Shown: positions 11,402 through 22,035 of the stretch, one piece after another
How the letters are laid out: every line of letters starts with the position of its first letter
How positions within the stretch are numbered: the first letter of the stretch is position 1
Source of the DNA: Heterostelium multicystogenum
Taxonomy: Eukaryota > Evosea > Eumycetozoa > Acytosteliales > Acytosteliaceae
Direction: 5' to 3'
Assembly (NCBI GenBank): GCA_003667245.1
Contig: RCNN01000510.1
Location: 1 to 64,000 of the forward strand
DNA length: 64,000 nucleotides
Notes under the pieces: model-generated
What the model saw: only the letters and a program-made list of their open reading frames with translations
Told to the model about the DNA's origin: nothing
The model's database searches: none
Made by a program: the position numbers and the translations under genes

Positions 11402-12355
11402 TTCTAGCTTTAATTATATGAGCAAACAAATAGTAAAATGCTATTAATCTTATTGTTGAAATTGATTGTTAGTTTAATGCATGACAATCTAGCTTTTAAA
11501 ATATAAACAATGATAATAAATGAAAGATATCTAAAATCGGATTGAGATCTGGTATGATTTATTAAAATTTAACAAAACCATCACAAAAAAACAAACAAAA
11601 AAACAAACAAATCATTTGAATTTTTCAAAGTTTTAAAATCTAATCAAGATATTACCACCACAATGCACAATGAAAATATCTTTTATAAACCAAAACATAA
11701 AACATAAAAAACAAAAAAAAAAAAAAAAAAGAACATATCATTATATATTATTTTCATTTAAATATTAATAATGAATGAATTCTAAAGATCTTATTTACAC
11801 AAATAACATTGTAAGAATGTTTATGTTATTAAAAATTGATTAATGATATCAGTAACCTTTTCATTACAAATAATTATCTCTGGTATCAGAATGCAAAGCG
11901 TGTTTTTTAAAAAAAACAAAAAAACCAAATAAAAATAATTTTAATTGAATTCATGATATGTTTATTGTAATGATAATTCGATAGAATAGTTTCAAAAAAA
12001 AAAAAACAACAAAAAGAAAAAATATACAATCACATGATAGAACACCCTTTCAAAAGATTTTATCACCACCAGCATTTTTTTGTTATTTTGTTTTACAATA
12101 TCTATTTTGTCAATCTATCCTATGAGTATTATCTAGTTATTTAGAATTTACTTGATAACCACTCACTTATCATTACAGCAATCAACAAGTATTTAATAAA
12201 TAATTAAAAGTTTGAGTTTGCGACAAGAAGAGATCCTAGTTGACCACGAAAGAGCGATCCAGTATTTATTAGAACTTCATAGAAAAATACAAGTTTCAAA
12301 AAAGAATAAAAGATAAAAAGATAGATTATTCGTAGTAATAGAATATAGAGACACC
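11402..12355. other. Divergent intergenic region
   Basis: About 950 bases of very AT-rich sequence with long A runs (11714-11731, 11995-12006), between the divergent RhoGEF and kinesin genes. It presumably holds both promoters. I see no gene or defined motif. Confidence 0.4.
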
Positions 12356-15300
12356 ATGTCATCAGGTGTTAAAGTAGCTGTTAGAGTTAGACCATTCAAC
12401 TCTAGGTAATTATTGTTGCTTTATGCTTTATTACCCTTTTATTGATCTAACATTGTTTTTGTTTGTGTTTGTTTTGTTGAATTGATAATCAAACAGAGAA
12501 AATGAAAGAAATGCAGAGTGTATAGTAAAGATGAATGGTAACACCACCTTGTTGGTGAGACCAGCTGCGTTGCGTGCCAACCCAAATGCTCCGCCAACAC
12601 CAGAGGATGAGAAAATCTTTTACATTCGACCACAGCTATTGGTCATTCGATAGCAATGATCCCAACTATGCATCACAAACAACTGTTTTTGATGACTTAG
12701 GTCGTGAGGTACTTCAAAATGCTTGGGAAGGTTTCAACTGCACGATCTTTGCATATGGACAAACTGGTTCTGGAAAATCTTATTCCATGTTGGGTTATGG
12801 CGAGGATAAAGGTATTATCCCATTGGTTTGCGAAGAAATGTTCAATAGAATCGGAAATACACCATCTAACGATCGTGAGCAGACTGTTTTCAAGGTGGAG
12901 GTCAGTTTTCATGGAGATCTACAATGAGCGTGTCAAGGATCTTCTTAATCCAAAGAATAACAAGCCAGGTGGGCTCAAAGTAAGAAATAATCCATCAACT
13001 GGTCCATATGTAGAAGATCTTGCAAAGTAATTTTATTATCTATTGATTGTTCTTTCAGATCACTTACATTTTATTATTTTAGGTTGGCCGTTAAAAGTTT
13101 TTCAGAGATTGAAAATGCTTATGGATGAAGGTAGTAAAGCACGTACAGTTGCATCAACAAATATGAATGCAACTTCATCACGTTCTCACGCAGTTTTTAC
13201 AATTGTATTTACACAGTCCAAGATCGACAAGATACGTGGTGTTGCTATCGATCGTGTCAGTAAGATTTCATTGGTAGATCTTGCAGGTAGTGAACGTGCA
13301 GCAAGCACTGGTGCTACTGGTGTACGTTTAAAAGAAGGAGCCAACATCAACAAGTCGCTTTCTACATTGGGTAAAGTTATCTCCGCATTAGCCGAGAACT
13401 CATCAAATACCAACCCAAAGAAACAGGTATTTGTTCCATACCGTGACTCTGTATTGACATACTTACTCAAAGAGTCACTTGGTGGTAACAGTAAGACTAT
13501 TATGATTGCAGCAATCAGTCCTGCAGATATCAATTTTGAAGAAACTCTTTCTACTCTTCGTTATGCTGACAGTGCTAAAAAGATCAAGACAACTGCAACT
13601 GTCAATGAAGATCCACAATCAAAGGTCATTAGAGAGTTACAAACAGAAGTTGAAAGATTAAAAGCACTTCTCTCTGCGGGTGGACTTGGTGCAGCTGATA
13701 CAGCAAAATTAATGGGTGTATCAAATGATGGTAATATTATTTATTAGATTTGAGTCAAACCTAAGCTAATATCTTTTTTTTTAGATGATGGCGGTTTGGT
13801 TCTAAGCTTGAACGAAAAGATTGAACAATACGAAAAGTTGATGGCTGAACTCAACAAATCATGGGAGGAAAAATTAGTAGATGCAGAAAAGATTAGAGAA
13901 GAAAGAATGTCTGCATTAAAAGTAAGTTATTTATGCCTTTATTTATGATGTGTAGTAAATTAATAATTATCATTCATTTTAGGACATGGGTGTAGCTATT
14001 AAAGTAGTCAGTTCAATTCCACATTTTATTAATTTGAATGAGGATCCATTGATGTCAGAATCTCTCATTTATTACTTAAAGGATGGTACAACAAGAATTG
14101 GTCGTTCTGATGCGGATACCCCTCAGGATATAATTTTGAATGGATTGAATATTGCAAAAGAGCATTGTTTGATAGAGAACAAAGCCGGTGTTGTGACAAT
14201 TACACCAATTCAAGATGACAGCAGAACTCACTCCTCTATATTTGTTAATGGAATTGAAATCAGTGCCGCCACAGTTCTACAAACAGGAAACCGTGTAATT
14301 CTAGGAAACAATCATATATTCCGTTTCAACCATCCAGAGGAGGCTGCCAAGATTGCACGTGAGCGTGAACGTTCCGATACATCCGTTGGCAAAAAAGATC
14401 AGATTATTGACTATGATTTTGCTTTGAACGAGTTAGCATCCGCACAAGGTAACCTGGCAATAACTAAGCAAATAGGAGATAATCGTGAATTCCAAAAGCA
14501 AATGAAAGAACAAATGAAAGTACTCTATGACCAGATGAGAACTAAGTTAGAGAAAGATTTCGATCCGGAGACAAGAGAGCGACGTGAGAACCTCGCACTC
14601 ATTGCTATCAGAAGATGGAGATCAAAGGTGTACCGAACACGACTCTTAAATAGAATATCACACCTCATCCTATCACTAAATGAAGCCAATGCTATTTCCG
14701 ACACGTTCTCAAAGAATATAGATTTATACTTGAAGCTATACTCAATCTATCCACAAGCCGACCAATTGAATGTTGTTGATGAAGTCGAAGTTGATTGGAG
14801 AATGACACAGATTGGAATCAAAGTAACAAAAAAAGATACAGGTGAAGTTACAATGATTTCAGTTGAAGAGTTTATAGATAGAGTCTACTCAATGAGGGAG
14901 CTATATCAAAATGATGGCAAGGTATGTGTTTTATAATATTATATTAAACATTATAATTAATCATTATATATACTTTAGATTGAAAAAGGTATCGAAGATC
15001 CATTCAAATTCAAATTTGATGGCTCCAATTTAATTGGAGTTTCACATATGTACTTGAAAAATATACTATATTTAGTAGAAGTAAATAGACCCATACCTGT
15101 ATTAGACACGAACGGTTCTCTCAAAGGATATCTAAATGTAATTACTTCAACTCAAGTTGATGATTTAACAGAAGATGATCAGCCATCATTATTATCTGGA
15201 GACCCTTATATTCTCATTGGAAAATCAATGAAAATAACGATTCAATTCAGTGGTATTAATGATCTCAAGGATAAATATAATGATCTTTACACCAAGTTCA

Positions 15301-18300
15301 TATTCAATTCTAACCAATACCAAACTTCAGTAACTATCAATATTACTAAATATTAGATCTGACAAATATTAATATTAATTATTTTCTATTTTATAGAATA
15401 CCAATCAACTTCTGGATAAAATAACAATTGACATTCCAAATATCTCTGATGAATTAATCAATTATTTTGAAACAGATTATATTGCATTTGAAATTTATGG
15501 AAAAAAGGTTAGTCCCTTGGAAAAGTCATATGACGCCTCAGATGATCTTAAGAAACCAATTGTAGAGTCATACGAGTTTATGGCATCTTTGAATATATTG
15601 GAACCAGAACCAAGCGGACAATCAATGATTTTCAAACCTGTACATGTTCTTGAGGACTCTGATATCTCAAATAATACTCCATCTGTAACCTTTAGATTAA
15701 GAAAAGAAATCTCCTCAAGACAAATTGTACTAAAGTTGATCAAGTCAGATTCAAATCAGTTAGTGAAGATTAAACAATGCAAGTCTGTCAATGTTAGTCA
15801 GGCTAGATCTATAGGAAAACGTGAACCACCTTCCAATAGTTTAGCAATGTTGAGCGGTGGTCCTCCAAACACTCCATCCACACCTTCCACTCCAAATAAT
15901 CCACGATCACAAGCCACACCATCAACACCAATCACTCCATTCAACTATAACAATGGTATCAATACGCCTCAGGGTACCCCATCCAATAGTTTCTATGGTT
16001 CAAACCTCTTGTTCCAAAATTCTTCCAATACTCCAACCACAAGTTCAAACTTTGCTGGTAAAGTTGGTACAGATCAACAACGTCCTGATGAATTTGAACT
16101 ACCAGTAATATCATCTACAGAGGATACCATTGTTGTCTCCTGGAATAACACAGATATCACACACCTCTTCAATATCAAGACAAGAAAAGGAAATAAGATA
16201 CTATTCAAAATATCTTATGTACTTGAAATATTTGATTTTCCTAGTGATGTGATAATCTCCAAGGATGTTTCAGTAAAGATTTTGTCTTCTGAACTTGTTC
16301 AACAACCAGAGGGTGCCAATTCTTCACTAAGTAATTTACTTGATAAATTCAAGCCACACTTCAAAGGAGAAAGTATATTACATGATAGTGAATCCAGCAT
16401 CATTCACTCTGGTTCAGTGTTTAATGTACATCTCACCAAATCACGTCATGTAGAACACCAAAATAAGATTGGCGATATGATAGACAATCATCAGGAGAAC
16501 TTTGTAAAATTAGGCTATGCCATGAGAATGGAAAAACTCCGTCAAGAATTGGATCTTCGTCAAAAGTTGAGCGTTATCCGTGAAAAACAACCAGAGATGC
16601 GCGATACCAACAATGTAGATCGAATTGAAGCAGAAGAAATTGTCAAGAAGATGTCCATGATGAATAATGCCTCCAATGCCAAACGTGCCACCATATCAAG
16701 CAGAAAGAAGAGTACTACATCTGTTATTGAGGTTAAAGTTAATGAAATAGGAAGTAGTGCTTTAATCAAAGAAGATGAGCTACGTGGATATCTAAAGAAA
16801 AAATCTACCTATAAAGATGAATGGAAATCAAGATTCTTTGTCTGGAAGAAGCCCTATCTTTACTATTCACACACTGAGAAGGATATTGGACAAAAGTATA
16901 AGAAGATTGATCTCACAAATACCTCAATTGCACCAATACCACAGGAAGAAGTTCAAAATGGTTTTGCAGTTATTCAGTTGCGCAGAGTATGGTTACTTCA
17001 GGCATCAAATAACGATCAACGTGAGCAATGGATGCAAACTTTGGATCCAACTAGAAAGATAAGTGAAATCAAGGATCAAGAGCTTAGATCAGCAAAACAG
17101 AAGTTGGAGTTGAGTTCATCTCAATTGGATTCAGTTCGTGTTGAGCGTGAAAAGGAAATTGCACAACTCAAATCTAGCCTCGAACAAGCTAACAAAGAGC
17201 GTGATGCATTAAAATCAGAAATTCAATCACTCAAGTCAAAGCTCTCCCAGAATGAATCCAATCTTACTAATCTAAATGGCCAAGTAAAGAGTCTTGAGGA
17301 TATCAATGAAAGTAGAGTATCTCAAATCGATAACCTGACACAAAACTGTTGAAAATACATCACACCTTATGGAGCTACTTACTGAGCAGTCCAAGAATTA
17401 CAAGAATGTCACTGAAATGGAGATTGACGCTTTGAGAGCGGAGACACTATCATTAAGAGATACAAATATGACCGCAGGTATAAAAATTGGCAGAGTGTAG
17501 AGACCTTATTGTTGCACTTGAACAAGATAAGAAGGAGAAAGATGAACGTATAGCCCATTATAAAAAACCATTGAGGCCAATAATGCAATTTCTAATTTCC
17601 AACAAAGAAATCTTAATAGTTTAAAGGAAGACCAAAAGTCTAAACAATCTCATATCGATGTAAGTGTTTTCAATATTATCAACAACTCTTTACTTATACT
17701 TTTTATAGGCATTGTCTCAATCTGTTGAAAAAATCATCAAAAACAATTGCTGAGTTTACAGAACAGATATCCCAAACCAATCTTTTGGCTTTAAATCAAA
17801 AAGATGAGCTGCAGAGCAAGAGTCAGGAAATTACTCAAATTAATTCTGCATACAAGAATGAATCCACTAAGCTTCATGAACAAACTACCCAACTGAATAC
17901 ACTATCTGGATTACTTCGCACCCAAATGAAAGCTTTTGAGAATAGTCAAGAGTTACAAAAAGAACAATCAGCCAACGAGCAAAAGAAATTATTATTACTA
18001 CTTGGTGATTTAGAAAGTGGTCTTAACAAAGCTAGTCAAACCATCACAGTATGTATCAAATAGAATTCAAAATTTATCAGTCAACCTAATCACATCTTTA
18101 CAAAAGGAACAAGGAAATCAAAATCTTATTCTCAAAAAAACAATTGGAAGAAGCATTGAAATACAAAGATGCGAATGTTCAAGCTGAAACTCAACTAAAT
18201 GCAATGAAAGATAGATTGATTAGCTCTGAGAACAAGTTGATCGATAGGGAGTTCGAAAATACTCTATTAAGCGATAAATTGAAAACTTTGGGAGGAAGAA

Positions 18301-18941
18301 ATTAAGATTAAAGACGCAAAGCTTCGATCTTTGGAGAATAGTGTTAAAGAAGTTAGAGCTGAATACGAGAATGGAATGGGCATTTTCTAGAGAGTTTGCT
18401 AACCCTGATACCAATGGAAAGAAGAATAATCGTAAATCAAAGATGTTGAGCCCAGAGGAGCAAATGGAAAATATGAGAGAAAGCTCGATTGCCCATCAAA
18501 CCCATAACGCTTTTCTCAATCTTCAGGTATGTGTCATTCTTAAATTTACAGTGTAATGATTAATTGACATTTTTATTTGCTTTACAGTTACAAAGATTGG
18601 AATCTGATATGAAGCAACAAGAAAAAGTTTATTACGATACTATTCAAAGATTAAAGAAAGATCTACAGACAAGAAATCAACAGAATATCGTCTTTATGAA
18701 GCAACAAGGTGGTGATGAGTTTGTAAAGAAACTAGAGGATGTTAATTACAACTACGAGCAGTTGAAAAAGAAATATTTTGTTAGTTTAGTTTTGGCCACT
18801 AAGCTTCAACATGTAATGTCTGGTAATATTTGTAATGTAGATGCCTACGATATGTACGATCAAGCTTCTAACGAACATGTTTGGATGTTGATGCATGGCC
18901 AAATTGGGTTGCTGAAAATATTGTTAAGAATAATAAATAAA
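12356..18941 (+). CDS. unc104: Kinesin-3 family motor, Unc104/KIF1 type
   Basis: A plus-end-directed microtubule motor for vesicle transport. It starts [16 protein letters not shown], typical of a kinesin-3 motor. Motor hallmarks are the P-loop [11 protein letters not shown] (about 12770), SSRSHAVF (switch I) and [11 protein letters not shown] (switch II). An FHA domain (TRIGRSD, about 14090) is followed by the KIF1-type middle region, a Ser/Thr/Pro-rich linker (15860-16050), a PH domain ([18 protein letters not shown], 16780-17050) and a long coiled coil (17080-18800). Several GTAAGT or GTATGT introns are visible. About ten single-base frameshifts occur, nearly all in homopolymers (near 12615, 12905, 17345, 17485, 17565, 17730, 18135, 18290, 18380, 18882). 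The corrected stop is at 18939-18941. Placement of the PH domain before the coiled coil differs from animal Unc104. Confidence 0.88.
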
Positions 18942-19830
18942 ATGTAAACGTACAGTAGGTGGTTATTAAGGAACTAAGCTATTATGGTTGTTGTTTCGCA
19001 CATCACTTTGAGAGTCTTATGCTTAAAATTATACTAAGTGTAAGTGAGTTGATAAGAGTTGGAAGTGTTGAGAGGTTTAAGTAGTGATACAAGTCAAGTT
19101 TTTAAGATTGATGGAAACAATCCACTTAATGATTTCCATAGTGATTCTTTTAATGAGTTGTCTATTCATTTTTTAACCATAGAGATGTTTATTTATTGAA
19201 GGATTTAGAAACCAACAGATTTCTTTTACAACTAAAGTCTGGGTTGTTATTACCATCATTTTATAGGTGACTGAATTGGTTTTGTGTTTTTTTTTTTTTT
19301 GAAGTAATAATATAAGTAATAAGATTTATTATTGGATGATCGAAGCCATCAATAATGCCTTTTTGGAGCTATTTTCGCCTTAGGTCTTTGAGGTTTTGTA
19401 AGGTAGATGTCGGACAGTCCGGATTCTATCTTATCAAAGGTTTGGTGAAGTATATAAGATTTAATTTTGTTTTTTTTTTTAATCATCCAGGTGATAAGAT
19501 TTAATTTTGTTTTTTTTTTTTTTTTGTTGTTATAACCATACAGTTGTTTATTTAAGGTAGGGTTTAGAAGCCTACAGATTTCTTTTTACAACCACAGGCC
19601 GGTTGTGATGACCATCATTTTATAGAGGCATGACAGCCTATTATTATTTGGAGCAAGTTGTTTTCAACAGTGGACTGTTAAGTATTTTCGAAGCGACAGA
19701 AGATTTTTAAGAGTACACCAATGGTTTACGTAGTTGAGGGCTTCGCTTGTCAATTTACTTATTCTTCATGGCGGGATGGTATCATACCGACTTGAAAGTA
19801 CATGGGTTCACTGGAAGTGTATGGGGAAAA
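18942..19830. repeat. Repeat-rich spacer with poly-T runs
   Basis: No gene is seen. A diverged direct repeat of about 100 bases is present: 19165-19270 resembles 19535-19625 (GTTTATTT...TTTAGAA...CAGATTTCTTTT...ACCATCATTTTATAG). A second repeat, AAGATTTAATTTTG plus a T run, occurs at about 19458 and 19497, and CCAGGTGAT(CT)AAGATTTAA occurs at 19487 and 19912. Long T runs lie at 19288-19303 and 19507-19525. The region may hold remains of retroelements attracted to the nearby tRNA gene; this is inference. Confidence 0.55.
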
Positions 19831-19832
19831 AC

Positions 19833-19906
19833 TGGAAAACCCGGGATTCGAACCCACGACCCAAGGCGTCACAAGCAGACTACCATACCACATCAGCTAT
19901 TCTGCC
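19833..19906 (-). pseudogene. tRNA-His(GTG)-like relic
   Basis: It retains a good box A (TAGCTGATGTGG), a perfect box B (GGTTCGAATCC) and an anticodon loop TTGTGAC (anticodon GTG). Only part of the acceptor stem pairs (GGCAGAA with GTTTTCC), and the 3' side of the anticodon stem is mispaired. I therefore call it a decayed tRNA or tRNA-derived element. It could still be an RNA polymerase III promoter. Confidence 0.5.
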
Positions 19907-20023
19907 TTGGGCCAGGTGATCTAAGATTTAAATTAAGAATATGAACTGATTATTCTAACAACAAAATCCACCTGGTGGTTTTTTTCTAAATCCGCATGCG
20001 TTACATCTATTTTTTTAAATTTT

Positions 20024-20096
20024 CGCTCCTGGTTGGGATCGAACCAACGACCCTACGGTTAACAGCCGTATGCTCTGCCGACTGAGCCACAGAAGC
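20024..20096 (-). tRNA. tRNA-Asn (GTT)
   Basis: A 73-base tRNA with a seven-pair acceptor stem (GCTTCTG with CAGGAGC, one T-G pair), D arm GGCTCAGTCGGCAGAGC, anticodon loop CTGTTAACC with anticodon GTT, and T arm GTTGGTTCGATCCCAAC. No intron. The T run at the plus-strand left side (from 20017) provides the RNA polymerase III terminator. An LTR retrotransposon begins only 15 bases upstream of its 5' end. Confidence 0.95.
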
Positions 20097-20111
20097 TTTT
20101 TCTGCAATTTT

Positions 20112-20498
20112 TGTAATATACATGATTATATTACAATAAATCATATATAATAGACGAACGTCTTATAGAAATCATCAGCAACAACATTATACAAAATCAT
20201 CATAAAAATCAACAAATCAACAATAGCAAAATATCAATAAGTCAACGAAAGAAAAGAATATAAAAATAGTAAAATAACCGAATGAATCGTGAGTGTGATT
20301 TGGTACGGAAATAGAATAAAGATATATAGAGTTAGAGTATTTAGAATTAAGTAATTGTATGTGTGTGTGATAAAGTCATTGTAATTGAGAACATAGTTAT
20401 TATAAAGAATTAAGAGTAATAAATAGTAAATTGTTAAGATCATAGAGAACCAAACATATATATATATAATAATATAGAATATAAGCCTCTATATTATA
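20112..20498 (+). repeat. 5' LTR
   Basis: It begins TGTAATATA and ends TATATTATA, so the termini are imperfect inverted repeats but end in TA and not the usual CA. A TATATATATA tract lies near the 3' end. The gag start codon at 20499 follows the LTR with no leader. Confidence 0.93.
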
Positions 20499-21412
20499 AT
20501 GGCGACAACTGCAGCCACTATTTTCAATGGTGACGGAAAAGATGAAGTCACTATTGAACAACTCATATCATTTATAGAGAACATGGAAGAAGAAGGGAAG
20601 CGACTTAAGGCACTTATAAAATGTCTGAAGGGTGTTGCTGCTAATGTAGTAATAAAGTCAGGAGCCCAAGGAGGATTCGCTGCCGTAAAAAAACTGTTGA
20701 TCGAACATTTTTTCTGTGGAAGGACATTCGAGCCCTTGGGAGGAACTCCAGACGATTAACGCTTCTCAGTTTAGAGAAAAAGGATTATCCTACAAACAAT
20801 TCCTTCTGAAATTCGACGAACTAGCTGGGAAGATCAAAAATATGGATGAGGAAGTGGCCAGGAGATTTATCAGAGCCAACGAGACCGAGCTGTCAAAGAA
20901 ACTAGCAGAAAAAGGTCTCAAAGTATACAAGGACTGCGTGAAAGCTGCTAAGAGTATGGCAATTATTGAAGCAGACTTCGGAAAAGATGACTTCTACTCA
21001 ATGGTGGATAGAGGTACCAAAAGCGAGCAAGTATCCACTATCCCAGAAGTGAAATTGGAGCCAATGTCCCCGCAACCTGTGGCATGGGTTCAGGATGGTG
21101 AAGTGGTATACGATAAGAGATACCTACCCAATCCAAATTTCAATGTGAACGCAGTAACAAAGGGTATGGATGCTAGACATTTCTATAAGAATCAAAAACA
21201 TCCATCACAACTATGATAACCGCCCAACCTATGACAATAACATGTATGCTCCAAGATACGACAATAACGTGTATGCTCCAAGATATGACAACAACAGCAA
21301 TGCCCAGATTCAAAACTTCAGACAAGATAGATTTAATTCACGACCACCTAGAACCAGGATGTAGCTTGCTATACATGTGGTATGAAGGGACATATTGCCA
21401 GGAACTGTTCAA
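20499..21412 (+). CDS. gag: Retrotransposon Gag with zinc knuckle
   Basis: It starts MATTAATIFNGDGKDEVTIE directly after the 5' LTR. A helical capsid-like region follows (SSPWEELQTINASQFREKG), then a Tyr/Asn-rich stretch with a repeated YDNN(M/V)YAPR unit (21230-21290) and a CCHC knuckle CYTCGMKGHIARNC (21368-21412). The frame changes near 20708 (a T run) and again at about 21200 and 21360, probably from sequence error. Gag forms the particle and binds the RNA. Confidence 0.82.
20500..20512 (+). other. Putative primer binding site
   Basis: TGGCGACAACTGC starts with the TGG expected of a tRNA-complementary primer site and lies one base after the LTR. It overlaps the gag start codon. I cannot match it to a specific tRNA; it is not complementary to the adjacent tRNA-Asn. 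Confidence 0.35.
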
Positions 21413-22035
21413 AGAGAGGCCAAGTTCTAACAATGGAGGAGGTGAATGAAGTATCCTCGAGGCATATAGCGAGTGCTGTCATTATTGTAAAGGTAAATGG
21501 CCAACTGGTAAGATGCTTACTAGACACTGGAGCAACCAGAGTTGTGATGCACGCAGATTTAGCAGAAACATTAGGTTGCGAGATCGTCACACATTCCTCT
21601 AACCTTAAGAATGCAAATGGCCGAGATATGAGAGTCAAGGGAAAGACTAACCTTACCATTGATATGGAAAACCACCGCGTCCTAATCGAAGCAATAGTGG
21701 TGGAAGACCTCATTTACAATATCATATTGGGAGCCGATTTCATCAGCAGATCTCAAGGAATTATTGACTTGGCAAGGCATACATTCAATACACCTGTCGC
21801 CAAAGTGCATGTATTTACAAACTATCAAATGGATAAGTTAAAACCTAGAAAGCCCACCTCAAATACGTTAGCAGTCAGTGAAGAAACCAGGAGTACGGAG
21901 GAGATTATCTCAAGTGACTATATCGCCGCGGTCAATCTCAATCCTGCTCCTATGATTCCCGTGGGTGAAATCATTGGTCGGCATGCCGGTCTCTTCACTG
22001 ACAAACTCTCACCTACAAGTTACGTAAAAAAATGA
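21413..22035 (+). CDS. pro: Retrotransposon protease region
   Basis: In frame with the zinc knuckle. The aspartic protease active site is CLLDTGATRVVMHA (about 21510), and the flap/end motif is IILGADFI (about 21720). It runs to a TGA at 22033-22035, directly after a run of seven A. The polymerase ORF then continues in the -1 frame from 22032. Confidence 0.85.

Noticed and set aside
20234..20443. 69-codon minus ORF present in both LTRs
   Set aside because: Low-complexity hydrophobic ORF duplicated only because the LTRs are identical; no start context or homology.
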